Origin: Phenylobacterium sp. NIBR 498073
GTDB lineage: Bacteria > Pseudomonadota > Alphaproteobacteria > Caulobacterales > Caulobacteraceae
DNA: 64,000 bases
Assembly (NCBI RefSeq): GCF_027286305.1
Contig: NZ_CP114599.1
Coordinates: 434,001 to 498,000, forward strand
Reading direction: 5' to 3'
Of the stretch, positions 35,689 to 44,110 are shown piece after piece. Made by a program: the position numbers and the translations under genes. The first letter of the stretch is position 1, and each line of letters begins with the position of its first letter. A model generated the notes under the pieces. It had not been told where the DNA came from. It did not search any database and worked only from the letters and a program-made list of their open reading frames with translations.

Positions 35689-38007
35689 TTAGAAACTCAG
35701 CTCCGGGTGACCGGCTGCGCCCTGTGCGGCCTCGGGCAGGTGGCAGGTGAAGGTCGCCCCGGCGCCGGGCTCGCTCTCCAGCGCCACCCAGCCGCCGTGC
35801 AGTTCGACGAGCGCCTTGACCAGGGCAAGGCCCAGGCCCGGACCGCCGCGCTCGCGGCCGATGAAGCGGTCGAAGATGTGCGCCTGGACGTGGAAGGGGA
35901 TGCCGCGGCCGGTGTCGGTGACCTGCAACTGCACCTCGCCGAGGCCGCGGCGGGCGGCGATGGTCACCACCCCGCCGGGCGGGGTCTGGCGCACCGCGTT
36001 CTCGGCCAGGTGGTCCAGGGTCTGGGCCAGGCGGCGCACGTCGCCGCGCAGCAGGCCGATGTCGGCCGGATGCTCGACCTTGATGGTGACCTGGGCGGCC
36101 TCGGCTTCCTTTTGCCAGCGGGCGGCGGCCTCGCCGAGCAGGTCGGCGACGCGGACGTCCTCGAGGTCCAGCGCCATCTCGTCGGCGTCGATCTGGGCCA
36201 TGTCCAGCACGTCGTCGATCGAGCGGGCCAGTTGGGTGGCGGCGGTGCGCACGGCGGCGGCATGGCCGCGGCCGCGTTCCGAGAGGTTCTCGCCCGAGCG
36301 TTCCAGCAGTTCGGAGTAGCCGATGATGGTGGTGAGCGGGGTGCGCAGCTCGTAGGAGACGTTGCCGACGAAGTCGCGCTTCAGGCGCTCGGCCTCGGCC
36401 AGGGCGGCCGAGCGGTCGGCGAGCGCGCTCTCCAGCTTGCGGGCGTCGGTGACGTCGGCGAAGGCGATCAGGGTGGCGCCGTCCGGCAGCGGGCGGCTCT
36501 GGTAGACGACGATGCGCGAGTCCGAGGTCTTCACCTCGCCCGAGATCGGGGCGCGGGCCTGCGGATCGGGGTCGGCGACGCGGCCCTTCAGCTCGCGCCA
36601 GAAGTTCATGTCGTGCAGCCGGCGCACGCAGAGCTCGACCACGCCCTCGAAGTCGTGGGCCACCTTCAGCTGGTCGCCGGTGACGTTCCAGAACAGCTCG
36701 AACGCCTCGTTGTGCAGTCGCAGGCGGCCGTCGGAGCCGAACACGGCCACGGCGTCGTTGAGCTTGTCGAGAGTGGCCTGCTGGACCTGGATCTGGCCGT
36801 TGTACTGGGCCTTGAGGCGCAGCTCGCCGGTGATGTCGGAGAAGAGTAGCACCACCCCGCCCATCGGGTGCGGCTGGCGGCCGACCTTGAGGGTGCGGCC
36901 GTCCGGCAGACTCCAGAGGTCGTCGGGGCCGGTGGCGGTGTCTTCATAGCGGTCGAGCTCGGCGGCCTTCCACTTGGCGTAGTCGATGGTCTCCGGCAGC
37001 CGGCGACGCTGGCGCAGGCGGTCGAGCACCTCGCCGTGGCTCGGGCGGTCGGCGAGCCAGGCCGGCTCCAGGCCCCACAACTCGGCGAAGGCGGTGTTGT
37101 GGAAGATCAGCCGCTTGCCCTCGCCGAAGATGGCGACGGCGTCGGCGATGTGGTTCAGCGTCTCGTCATGGGCCTCGACATGGCGCTTGAGCGCCTCGCG
37201 CAGTTCCTCGGTCTCGGTGACGTCGTCGGTCCAGACGCCGACCCCGCCGCCTTCGAGCGGCTGGGCGGTCACCTGGAAGGCGCGGCGGCGTCCGCCCAGG
37301 GTGGTCCAGCGCAGGGCCTGGCGCTTGGAGCCGAGGTTGGCCGCCTCGCTGGCCAGGCTTTCGGCGCCCTTGTCGAACGAGGCGCCGCGCTCGGCGGCTT
37401 CGTCCAGGCTGGAGACGCCGGCCGCAGCGAGCCAGGCGGCGTTGACCCAGACCGGCGCGCCGTCGGCGGCGGCGATCCAGGCGGGCGCGGCGCGGGCGGC
37501 GAGGAAGGCGGCGAAGCGCGGGGCGGTCGGCAGGCCGGCGTCCTCGCCGATCACCGCCGACAGCCGCAGCCAGGCGAGAGCCCCGGCGGCGCGGCCCTCG
37601 ACGGCGACGACGCCGGCTGGGCCCTGCACCTCGAAGGCGCAGGCTTCGCCGCGCTCGAACAGGGCGCGCAGGCGGCGGGCGTGATCGGGATCGGCGCGCA
37701 TCAGGGCGGCGACCACGGCCTGCGGGTCGGGGCTGGCCGTGCCGAGCGCCTCGGCGCAGACCGCCAGGCTTTCTTCGCCGGAGGTCAGGCGGGCGTGGCC
37801 GTCCTCAACAGAAAGCAGAGCCGAATCGAAGGCGTCGACCGAGGCCTGGGCGGCCTCGGCCCCGGCTTCCAGGTCGGCGATGCGGGCGTGCAGCAACCGG
37901 AGCCGCGCGTCGTTGCGGCGGCGCTGGTCCACCAGCCAGAACATGGCGCAGAGGGCGAGCAGCACCGCGCCGGCGGCGGCCCCCAGGATCAGATCTTGCT
38001 CGCTCAT
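35689..38007 (-). CDS. divL: DivL-like cell-polarity sensor pseudokinase
   Basis: A 772-residue membrane protein: N-terminal TM helix (about 8-26), a coiled/linker segment, PAS-like domains (about 160-260, 285-395, 405-515), then an HK dimerisation helix and HATPase domain (HLAENAVRQ, DTGRGIP, GPGLGLAL). The phospho-acceptor box reads FVGNVSYELRTPL: Tyr552 (codon 36352-36354) replaces the conserved His. This Tyr, the length and the layout are the hallmarks of Caulobacter DivL (Tyr550), which binds DivK and controls CckA and thus CtrA phosphorylation at the cell pole. Confidence 0.93.
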   Translation of the reverse strand: MSEQDLILGAAAGAVLLALCAMFWLVDQRRRNDARLRLLHARIADLEAGAEAAQASVDAFDSALLSVEDGHARLTSGEESLAVCAEALGTASPDPQAVVAALMRADPDHARRLRALFERGEACAFEVQGPAGVVAVEGRAAGALAWLRLSAVIGEDAGLPTAPRFAAFLAARAAPAWIAAADGAPVWVNAAWLAAAGVSSLDEAAERGASFDKGAESLASEAANLGSKRQALRWTTLGGRRRAFQVTAQPLEGGGVGVWTDDVTETEELREALKRHVEAHDETLNHIADAVAIFGEGKRLIFHNTAFAELWGLEPAWLADRPSHGEVLDRLRQRRRLPETIDYAKWKAAELDRYEDTATGPDDLWSLPDGRTLKVGRQPHPMGGVVLLFSDITGELRLKAQYNGQIQVQQATLDKLNDAVAVFGSDGRLRLHNEAFELFWNVTGDQLKVAHDFEGVVELCVRRLHDMNFWRELKGRVADPDPQARAPISGEVKTSDSRIVVYQSRPLPDGATLIAFADVTDARKLESALADRSAALAEAERLKRDFVGNVSYELRTPLTTIIGYSELLERSGENLSERGRGHAAAVRTAATQLARSIDDVLDMAQIDADEMALDLEDVRVADLLGEAAARWQKEAEAAQVTIKVEHPADIGLLRGDVRRLAQTLDHLAENAVRQTPPGGVVTIAARRGLGEVQLQVTDTGRGIPFHVQAHIFDRFIGRERGGPGLGLALVKALVELHGGWVALESEPGAGATFTCHLPEAAQGAAGHPELSF

Positions 38008-38098
38008 CGGCGCTCCGTCGCCGCAGGTCGTCGAAGACGGCGAATCATCTCAAGCGACCATAGTTTGGTCCGCGCATTTCGGCGATGATCGGGAGGTC

Positions 38099-38689
38099 AT
38101 GACCGCCATCCTCTATCCCGTGGCCGCCGATGCGGCGCAGGCCTTCGCCGCGCCCAAGGGGCGCGCGGCCCGCGAGCGCGACGCCGCGACGCTGGCGGGT
38201 GAGGCCGTCGCCTTCCTGACCGAGCCGCTAGGGCCGGTCTATGCGACCCGCGAGGCGGCGCTGGACGCCCTGGCCGGCCGGATCGAGGATGACCGGGCGG
38301 GCCGGATCACCACCCTGGCGGCCGAGGATCGCTTCATCCAGCTGACCGAGATGGCCGCGCCGCGCGGCGGCAAGCGGACGCGCGCGCCGGCGCCGGTCGC
38401 CCCGACCTTCGAGGACGGTCATCGCTGGCCGGCGCCCGCCCCGCCGCCGCCGACCGTCTGGCGGGCGATGATCTCCTATTGGCGGATCGGCGGCGCGCCG
38501 CTGCGCCACGCCGGCGACGCCCAGGCGCGGCAGGCCCGGCGCAAGGGCGGGGAGGACATGGACCGCGACACCCTGCGCGCCCTCACCCGCCAGCCGCTGA
38601 TGGCGGTGAAGCCGCAGCAGCCGCTCGACATCGGACTTTTCGAGACGCGCCTGCCTGAGGCTCCCCATATAGTCGTGCCTGATGAGTGA
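38099..38689 (+). CDS. Hypothetical protein
   Basis: A 196-residue protein read from ATG 38099. The purine-rich GGGAGG is only 2 nt from the ATG, so the ribosome-site spacing is unusually short. The sequence is Ala/Arg/Pro-rich with an internal APAPPPPTVWRAM linker and no membrane segment or known motif. It overlaps the metallopeptidase gene by 8 nt, so the two are probably one operon, divergent from divL. I do not recognise the family. Confidence 0.6.
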   Translation: MTAILYPVAADAAQAFAAPKGRAARERDAATLAGEAVAFLTEPLGPVYATREAALDALAGRIEDDRAGRITTLAAEDRFIQLTEMAAPRGGKRTRAPAPVAPTFEDGHRWPAPAPPPPTVWRAMISYWRIGGAPLRHAGDAQARQARRKGGEDMDRDTLRALTRQPLMAVKPQQPLDIGLFETRLPEAPHIVVPDE

Positions 38690-39089
38690 TCCCTATGCGG
38701 GCCGCGCGCCCTCCCTCGACGACCTCGCCGCCCTGGCGCAGGCCGCCTTCGCCGCCCTGCCGGCCGAGTTCCGCAAGCTGACCGGGGACGTGGTCTTCCG
38801 GGTGGACGATTTCGCCAGCGACGAGGTGCTGGACGAGCTTGGCATCGAAAACCCGTTCGAGCTGTCGGGGCTCTATAGCGGCGTGCACATCGGCCACCGC
38901 TCGGTGCTCGACCCGACGCCGGGGCCGAGCCGGATCTTCCTCTATCGGCGCGCCATCCTCGACGAATGGGCCGAGCGCGGCGACGTCACCCTGGCCGAAC
39001 TGGTCAGCCACGTGCTGGTCCACGAGATCGGCCACCACTTCGGCCTGAGTGACGACGACATCCACGCCATCGAGGATGCGGCGGACTAA
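38682..39089 (+). CDS. Minimal metallopeptidase (DUF1025-type zincin)
   Basis: A 135-residue protein with the zinc motif HEIGHHFGLSDDD (about 117-129), i.e. HExxHxxGxxD of the metzincin-like minimal proteases. The N-terminal part LAQAAFAALPAEFRKLTGDVVFRVDDFA is typical of this family. Cytosolic by sequence; substrate unknown. It overlaps the upstream hypothetical gene and converges on the DUF1353 gene with a 4-nt stop overlap. Confidence 0.88.
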   Translation: MSDPYAGRAPSLDDLAALAQAAFAALPAEFRKLTGDVVFRVDDFASDEVLDELGIENPFELSGLYSGVHIGHRSVLDPTPGPSRIFLYRRAILDEWAERGDVTLAELVSHVLVHEIGHHFGLSDDDIHAIEDAAD

Positions 39090-39715
39090 GGCGCCGGGCG
39101 CGGCCAGAGCGCCGAGCCGTACTGGGCCTTGAGCGCGGCAAGCGAAGCGGGCTGTTCGAGCAGGTCGCAGGAGGCCAGGGTCGCGACCACGCCGTGGCTG
39201 GGCCGGGCGACCGGCGGCGGCGCATAGCGCCCGGTCTGCGGATCGCCGAAGCGCTTCAGCCATTCGTCCGGTCGGCCGTAGGCCCCGCCGCCGAACCAGC
39301 GGACGGCGTTGTAGGCGATGGTGGCGGTCGGGGCCGAGACGCCCTGCTCGCGCATGGCGAAGCGGAAGACTTGGTCGGCCTCCAGTCGCCGGTCGGGCTC
39401 GCCGACGGCGTAGAGCCAGTCATGCACGATCGCCGCCTCGGCCTGGTCGCCGAATTCGCTGATGACCGAGCGCGCGGCCGCCGGCACCGAGGCGAAGTCG
39501 GTGACATAGCCGGTCGGCACGACGATCAGGGCCTTGGTCGGCGGATAGCAGTAGAACAGGTCGGCGGTGACGATCAGCGCGCGCCGGCCCTCGATCCGGG
39601 TCTCGCGCATCAGCCGCAGGCTGGCCCCGGCGGGATCGACCTGCTGGCCGGCGACAGGCGTTGCGGAGAGCCCAGCCAACAGCAGCGCGGCCAATGTCCT
39701 CGCAAGACGTCGCAT
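39086..39715 (-). CDS. Exported DUF1353 family protein
   Basis: A 209-residue protein with a signal peptide (MRRLARTLAALLLAGLSATPVAGQQ); the ATG 39715 is chosen for that reason, an upstream start would bury it. The DUF1353 core shows TGYVTDFASVP and AAIVHDWLYAVGEPDRRLEAD, motifs also found in phage proteins. Function is unknown. The C-terminus contains a single Cys pair region. It is divergent from the first diiron gene, 212 nt apart. Confidence 0.8.
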   Translation of the reverse strand: MRRLARTLAALLLAGLSATPVAGQQVDPAGASLRLMRETRIEGRRALIVTADLFYCYPPTKALIVVPTGYVTDFASVPAAARSVISEFGDQAEAAIVHDWLYAVGEPDRRLEADQVFRFAMREQGVSAPTATIAYNAVRWFGGGAYGRPDEWLKRFGDPQTGRYAPPPVARPSHGVVATLASCDLLEQPASLAALKAQYGSALWPRPAP

Positions 39716-39823
39716 GAGGGCCACCTTCGATGGAACATTGAAAGCACTACACCAAAGGTGTGTCGAGTCGCCGGGGGCTGACCGCGTGGGCAAGCCCCGC
39801 GAGCTGACAGCGGCTCCTAAAAG

Positions 39824-39837
39824 TGACGCTGCCGTCA
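39824..39837. promoter_or_regulatory. TGACG-N4-CGTCA palindrome, site B
   Basis: TGACG CTGC CGTCA, 90 nt before the ATG of the first diiron gene. It is followed by TTTTCCT and another TGACG half-site (39845-39849), the same arrangement as site C. Confidence 0.6.
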
Positions 39838-39927
39838 TTTTCCTTGACGGATCGCTGTTCTCGGGGGAGGCTTTTTCAACGAGGAAACAGTGGGCGCCGA
39901 TGCGCGCCTTGTCAGGAGGAAGAGCCG

Positions 39928-41058
39928 ATGGCCGCCGACGGCAACATCACCAAGGACATCATCTACGACGCCGTCGCGCCCGACGACTTCGAGTCGATGC
40001 TGGAGCTGGACCGCTACAACGCGCGCTCCACCGCCTTCGACAAGATCATCTCGGCCACCCACGATCACTTCTGGGATCCGCTCGACAAGAAGTACATCGA
40101 CTTCGACGAGCCGTTCGACATGGAGAACGAGCCCCTCCTGCCGGAGGACATGATCATCTCGCTGTCGACCGACTACGTGTCGAACCACCTGTCGGACCCG
40201 AAGACCCGCACCCGGTTCATCAACCAGTCGACCCTGCGCTCGTTCTCGTCGATCCTGCACGGCGAGCAGGGCGCGCTGAACCTGTCGGCCAGCCTCTGCC
40301 ACGTCCTGAAGGACCAGGGCGCGCAGGAATACGCCGCCAACCAGACCCGCGAAGAAGCCCGGCACGTCACGGCCTTCGCCAAGTACATCAAGGCCCGCTG
40401 GGGCCGTCCGGTCGAGTGCGGCCCCACCCTGAAGACCCTGCTGGTCGACATCATCGGCAGCCCTGAGGTCTACAAGAAGATCATCGGCATGCAGATGCTG
40501 GTCGAAGGCCTGGCCATGGGCGCCTTCGCCACCTTCTTCAACAACATCCGCGACCCGATGGGGAAGAAGCTTCTCCAGCTGGTGATGACCGACGAGGCCT
40601 TCCACCACAAGTTCGGGAAGATCTGGGCCGACCGCACCATCCCGCACCTGACCGAGGCCGAGCACGAGATCATCGAGACCTGGGCGGCGCATTGCTTCCA
40701 GACCCTGCTGTTCAACCTGGTCTCGCCCAGCCAGCAGCGCGACCTCTATGAGGAGTTCGGCCTCGATCCGGACCGCGTGATCGCCGAAATGGCCGAAATG
40801 GTCACCGACGAGACCCGCCGCGAGAACATGAAGGAGCAGACCAACATCTTCCGGGTGCTCGTGAAGACCCTGCTCAACGCCGGCATCATCACCGACCGCA
40901 CCAAGGCCTTCTATGCGATGTACGTCGACATCGAGGAACTGAAGGGCGAGGGCGACCGGATGGTCGGCGACGACATCGCCGAGGAGGGCATCAAGTACCT
41001 CCAGGAGATCAACTTCAAGGACCGCCTGGCGGGCACGATCTCGATCGCGGCGGAATAA
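39928..41058 (+). CDS. Ferritin-superfamily diiron protein, paralogue 1 (probable oxygenase)
   Basis: A 376-residue cytosolic protein. Diiron ligands are readable: Glu113 (HGEQGALN), Glu143-x-x-His146 (EEARH), Glu193 (VEGLAMG) and Glu223-x-x-His226 (DEAFHH). This is two E-x29-ExxH repeats, as in AurF-like N-oxygenases, R2-like oxidases and acyl-ACP desaturases; the specific reaction is unknown. AGGAGGAAGAG precedes ATG 39928. Site B lies upstream and a strong terminator follows, so it is monocistronic. A near-identical paralogue starts at 41849. Confidence 0.85.
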   Translation: MAADGNITKDIIYDAVAPDDFESMLELDRYNARSTAFDKIISATHDHFWDPLDKKYIDFDEPFDMENEPLLPEDMIISLSTDYVSNHLSDPKTRTRFINQSTLRSFSSILHGEQGALNLSASLCHVLKDQGAQEYAANQTREEARHVTAFAKYIKARWGRPVECGPTLKTLLVDIIGSPEVYKKIIGMQMLVEGLAMGAFATFFNNIRDPMGKKLLQLVMTDEAFHHKFGKIWADRTIPHLTEAEHEIIETWAAHCFQTLLFNLVSPSQQRDLYEEFGLDPDRVIAEMAEMVTDETRRENMKEQTNIFRVLVKTLLNAGIITDRTKAFYAMYVDIEELKGEGDRMVGDDIAEEGIKYLQEINFKDRLAGTISIAAE

Positions 41059-41087
41059 CAAGCGACCCGCACAGTCGCGTGTATGAG

Positions 41088-41125
41088 CGGCGCTCCGGCT
41101 TCGGCTGGAGCGCCGTTTTCGTTTT
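41088..41125 (+). terminator. Rho-independent terminator of diiron paralogue 1
   Basis: CGGCGCTCC / GGAGCGCCG 9-bp stem followed by TTTTCGTTTT, 29 nt after the stop codon. Confidence 0.9.
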
Positions 41126-41178
41126 GGGACGACGACATTCGGTTCCTCATGTCCTGGGGGAGGTTAGTCGTCCTCTCA

Positions 41179-41214
41179 GTCAGCCGTCGGCTGACAGCTC
41201 CCCAGCGGGGGAGC
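41179..41214. repeat. REP-like double hairpin
   Basis: GTCAGCCG-T-CGGCTGAC (41179-41195) is directly followed by GCTCCCC-AGCG-GGGGAGC (41197-41214). Two adjacent hairpins of this type are usual for REP/BIME elements; only one copy is in the window. Confidence 0.65.
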
Positions 41215-41224
41215 ATCTCTCCAG

Positions 41225-41359
41225 TGTCATCCCGGTTTGCGAAGCAAGACCGGGACCTATTCGCGCCTGAGCTCACCTAGATGGCGCAGCCGAGCCGCAT
41301 CCTGCGCCATCCGGTGTTCATGGGTCCCGGTCTTCGGCTGCGCCGAAACCGGGAGGACA
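41225..41359. repeat. Structured intergenic repeat, copy 2
   Basis: 135 bp with ends TGTCATCCCGG and CCGGGAGGACA (one mismatch to a perfect inverted repeat) and inner CCGGGACCTAT / ATGGGTCCCGG. It matches copy 1 (21383-21524) at both ends and in the CCCGGTCTTCGG segment; the centre differs. Confidence 0.8.
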
Positions 41360-41398
41360 CCGGTTGTGCTTGGCGAGGCGATGCGGCCATCTCCCCCC

Positions 41399-41722
41399 AT
41401 GACCGCGCTCATCTACATCGCCGCCGCCGCCGCCGAAATCGCCGGGTGCTTTTCGTTCTGGATGTGGCTGCGCGAGGGCAAGCCGGTCTGGTGGATCGCG
41501 CCCGGTATCGCCAGCCTGATCGCCTTCGCCTGGCTGCTGACCCTGGTGGACGCGGCGGCGGCAGGGCGGGCCTATGCGGCCTATGGCGGGATCTATGTCG
41601 CCGCCTCGCTGGTCTGGCTGCTGGCGGTGGAGGGCGTGCGGCCCGACCGTTGGGATCTGATCGGGGCGGCGGTATGCATCGTCGGGGCCGGGATCATCCT
41701 GCTGGGGCCCCGCACCGCTTAG
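41399..41722 (+). CDS. YnfA family membrane protein
   Basis: A 107-residue protein, the normal YnfA length, with four hydrophobic segments ([66 protein letters not shown]). The motif [18 protein letters not shown] and YAAYGGIYV are the family signature. YnfA proteins are small inner-membrane transporters of the SMR type with poorly known substrates. ATG 41399 is used because the upstream frame runs into the repeat. It sits between the two diiron paralogues. Confidence 0.88.
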   Translation: MTALIYIAAAAAEIAGCFSFWMWLREGKPVWWIAPGIASLIAFAWLLTLVDAAAAGRAYAAYGGIYVAASLVWLLAVEGVRPDRWDLIGAAVCIVGAGIILLGPRTA

Positions 41723-41758
41723 GTTCGCGGCCTAGCTGATCAGCGATCATTACAAATT

Positions 41759-41772
41759 TGACGGGTGCGTCA
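41759..41772. promoter_or_regulatory. TGACG-N4-CGTCA palindrome, site C
   Basis: TGACG GGTG CGTCA, 76 nt before the ATG of the second diiron gene, followed by TTTTCCTT and a further TGACG (41781-41785), as at site B. Confidence 0.6.
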
Positions 41773-41848
41773 TTTTCCTTTGACGCTCCGAACCATCGGT
41801 GTTGGAGTTTCGTCCAAAGCTCGGGATCAGAGCCAAGGGAGAGACGTC

Positions 41849-42979
41849 ATGGCCGCTGACGGCAACATCACCAAGGACATCCTCTACGACGCCGTCGCGC
41901 CCGACGACTTCGAGTCGATGCTCGACCTCGACCGCTACAACAACCGCTCGAGCGCCTTCGACAAGATCATCTCGGCCACCCACGACCATTTCTGGGACCC
42001 GCTGGACCCCAAGTACATCGACTTCTCCGCGCCGTGGGACATGCAGAGCCAGCCGCTGGTCAGCGAGGACCTGAACGTCGCGCTGCACACCGACTATGTG
42101 AAGGCCAAGCTGAACACGCCCGAACTGCGGGCGCAGTTCGTCAACAAGTCGCTGCTCTATTCGTTCTCGTCGATCCTGCACGGCGAGCAGGGGGCGCTGA
42201 ACCTGTCGGCCAGCCTGTGCCACGTGCTGCTGGACCAGGGCGCGCAGGAGTACGCCGCCAACCAGACCCGCGAGGAGGCGCGCCACGTCACCGCCTTCGC
42301 CAAGTACATCAAGGCCCGCTGGGGCCGGCCGATCCAGTGCAGCAAGGTGCTGCAGGACCTGCTGGTCGACATCATCGCCAGCCCGGAGGTCTATAAGAAG
42401 ATCATCGGCATGCAGATGCTGGTCGAAGGGCTCGCGATGGGCGCCTTCGCCACCTTCTATCAGAAGCTCAACGACCCGCTTGGCCGCCAGCTGATGCAGC
42501 TGGTGATGACCGACGAGGCCTTCCACCACAAATTCGGGAAGATCTGGGCCGATCGGACGATCCCGAAGCTGTCGGAAGCCGAGCACGCCATCGTCGAGGA
42601 CTGGGCCGCGCACTGCTTCCAGATCCTGCTGTTCAACCTGGTCTCGCCCAGCGAGCAGACCGCGCTCTACGAGGAGTTCGGGCTCGATCCGGCCAAGGTG
42701 CTGGAGGAGATCCAGGCGATCGCCACCGACGAGGTGCGGCGCGAGGACATGAAGGAAAGCACCAACATCTTCCGGGTGCTGATCAAGACACTGCTGAACG
42801 CCGGAATCATCACCGACCGCACGCGCGCCTTCTACGGCATGTATGTCGACATGGAGGAGCTGAAGGCCGAGGGCGACCGCATGGTCGGCGACGACATCGC
42901 CGAGGAGGGGATCAAGTACCTCCAGAAGATCAACTTCAAGGACCGCATCGCCGCCAACGTGACCTTGGCGGCGGAGTAG
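41849..42979 (+). CDS. Ferritin-superfamily diiron protein, paralogue 2 (probable oxygenase)
   Basis: A 376-residue paralogue of the protein at 39928, same length and collinear throughout. All six diiron ligands are kept: HGEQGALN, EEARH, VEGLAMG and DEAFHH. Divergence is concentrated near residues 60-100 (SAPWDMQSQPLVSEDLNVALHTDY here versus the other copy) and in the last helices, so substrate choice or partner contacts may differ. AAGGGAGAG precedes the ATG. Site C and a terminator bracket it as a single-gene unit. Confidence 0.85.
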   Translation: MAADGNITKDILYDAVAPDDFESMLDLDRYNNRSSAFDKIISATHDHFWDPLDPKYIDFSAPWDMQSQPLVSEDLNVALHTDYVKAKLNTPELRAQFVNKSLLYSFSSILHGEQGALNLSASLCHVLLDQGAQEYAANQTREEARHVTAFAKYIKARWGRPIQCSKVLQDLLVDIIASPEVYKKIIGMQMLVEGLAMGAFATFYQKLNDPLGRQLMQLVMTDEAFHHKFGKIWADRTIPKLSEAEHAIVEDWAAHCFQILLFNLVSPSEQTALYEEFGLDPAKVLEEIQAIATDEVRREDMKESTNIFRVLIKTLLNAGIITDRTRAFYGMYVDMEELKAEGDRMVGDDIAEEGIKYLQKINFKDRIAANVTLAAE

Positions 42980-43023
42980 ACGCAGCGCCCCGGAAGCGCC
43001 AAATTCTGCGTTGATACTACATG

Positions 43024-43051
43024 AAGGCCCGCGGGAGATTCCGCGGGCCTT
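43024..43051 (+). terminator. Hairpin terminator of diiron paralogue 2
   Basis: Perfect 11-bp stem AAGGCCCGCGG / CCGCGGGCCTT with loop GAGATT, 44 nt after the stop. Short T content only. Confidence 0.75.
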
Positions 43052-43079
43052 ACCAATTCAACCGAGCCCCACCTCTGCT

Positions 43080-43601
43080 ATGCGCGCACTCGCCACCCTG
43101 GTCCTCGCCTTCGCCCTCGTCGGAGGCTCCGCCCTGGCGGCGCCGGCCCCGCCGACCCAGAAGATCGAGCTGACCAAGATGATGGGCCGCTGGTACGAGG
43201 TCGCGCGGCTGCCCAACAAGATCCAGACCGGTTGCCAGGGCGGCACTTCCGACTGGCAGCGGGTCTCCGACGGATTTGCGGTGGTGCAGGCCTGTCACAA
43301 GGGCTCGCTGTCGGCCCCGGTCACCGAATGGAAGGCCAAGGCCAAGGTCCTCGACACCCGCACCAACGCCAAGCTGCAGATGACCTTCTTCAACGGCCTG
43401 GTGCGGCAGGAATACTGGGTGCTCGACCACCGCGCCGACCAGGGCTGGCTGATCCTCGGCACGCCGGGCGGCCGTTCGGTGTGGCTGATGTCGCAGCGCC
43501 CGACCCTGCCGCCGGGCGTGAAGAGCCAGGCGGTCGGCCGCCTCAAGCAGCTTGGCTACGACGTCGGGCGGCTGGAGTTCCCGCAGCCGGCCCGCAACTG
43601 A
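43080..43601 (+). CDS. Lipocalin family protein (Blc-like), exported
   Basis: A 173-residue protein with a signal peptide (MRALATLVLAFALVGGSALAA). The lipocalin signature GRWYEVARLPN is at about residue 37-47, and the strand YWVLDHRADQGWLILGTPG is the second conserved block. Two cysteines (TGCQGG and VVQACHKG) may form a disulfide. Bacterial lipocalins bind or store lipids in the envelope. It has no lipobox Cys at the cleavage site, so it is probably soluble in the periplasm. ATG 43080 gives the signal peptide directly. Confidence 0.88.
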   Translation: MRALATLVLAFALVGGSALAAPAPPTQKIELTKMMGRWYEVARLPNKIQTGCQGGTSDWQRVSDGFAVVQACHKGSLSAPVTEWKAKAKVLDTRTNAKLQMTFFNGLVRQEYWVLDHRADQGWLILGTPGGRSVWLMSQRPTLPPGVKSQAVGRLKQLGYDVGRLEFPQPARN

Positions 43602-43616
43602 CGAGCCTTGCGCCCC

Positions 43617-43631
43617 GAACGAAACCGGAAC
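43617..43631. promoter_or_regulatory. LexA (SOS) box of mmcB
   Basis: GAAC-N7-GAAC (GAACGAAACCGGAAC), i.e. GTTC-N7-GTTC on the other strand, the alphaproteobacterial LexA motif, ending 11 nt before the mmcB ATG. mmcB is an SOS-regulated gene in Caulobacter crescentus. Confidence 0.8.
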
Positions 43632-43642
43632 ATGGTTTCGGC

Positions 43643-44098
43643 ATGGACGTCGCCATCGTCACCATCACGCGGCCGGAGATCACCGCCAACGTCACCCGCG
43701 GGGCCGTGCGGCTGCTGGTCGATCTCGGCTATGCGCCGCTGGCGGAGGTCACCCTGCCCAACGGCCGGCGCGCCGACCTGATGGCGCTGTCGCCCAAGGG
43801 CGAACTGGCGATCATCGAGGTGAAGTCGGGGATCGAGGACTATCGCGTCGATCGCAAGTGGCATGAGTACCTGCCCTTTTGCGACCGCTTCGCCTTCGCC
43901 GTGGCGCCGGAGTTTCCACAGCACATCCTGCCGGAGGAGCCGGGGCTGATCGTCTGCGACGGCTTCGGCGGGGCGGTGCTGCGCGAGGCGCCGGCCACGC
44001 CGCTGGCACCGGCCCGGCGCAAGGCCCTGACCATCGCCTTCGCACGGCTGGCGGCGATGCGGGCGATGGGGGTGGCGGCGACCGAGCTCGGCGCGTGA
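43643..44098 (+). CDS. mmcB: MmcB family DNA repair protein
   Basis: A 151-residue protein with a PD-(D/E)XK-like nuclease fold: RADLMALSPKGELAIIEVKSGIEDYRVDRKWHEYLPFCDRFAFAV has the D and E-x-K catalytic pattern. MmcB is required for mitomycin C resistance in Caulobacter and is induced by DNA damage. The ATG 43643 lies 11 nt after the SOS box, so LexA would block transcription directly. The gene is monocistronic and converges on regA with 12 nt between. Confidence 0.9.
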   Translation: MDVAIVTITRPEITANVTRGAVRLLVDLGYAPLAEVTLPNGRRADLMALSPKGELAIIEVKSGIEDYRVDRKWHEYLPFCDRFAFAVAPEFPQHILPEEPGLIVCDGFGGAVLREAPATPLAPARRKALTIAFARLAAMRAMGVAATELGA

Positions 44099-44110
44099 CG
44101 GGCGCGGCCC

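Larger units (their letters stand above)
41126..41398. other. Gene-free repeat island between diiron paralogue 1 and the YnfA gene
   Basis: The gene-free stretch 41059-41398 consists of the terminator (41088-41125), a REP-like double hairpin (41179-41214) and the second copy of the ~140-bp structured repeat (41225-41359). I see no gene and no clear promoter in it. Confidence 0.6.
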
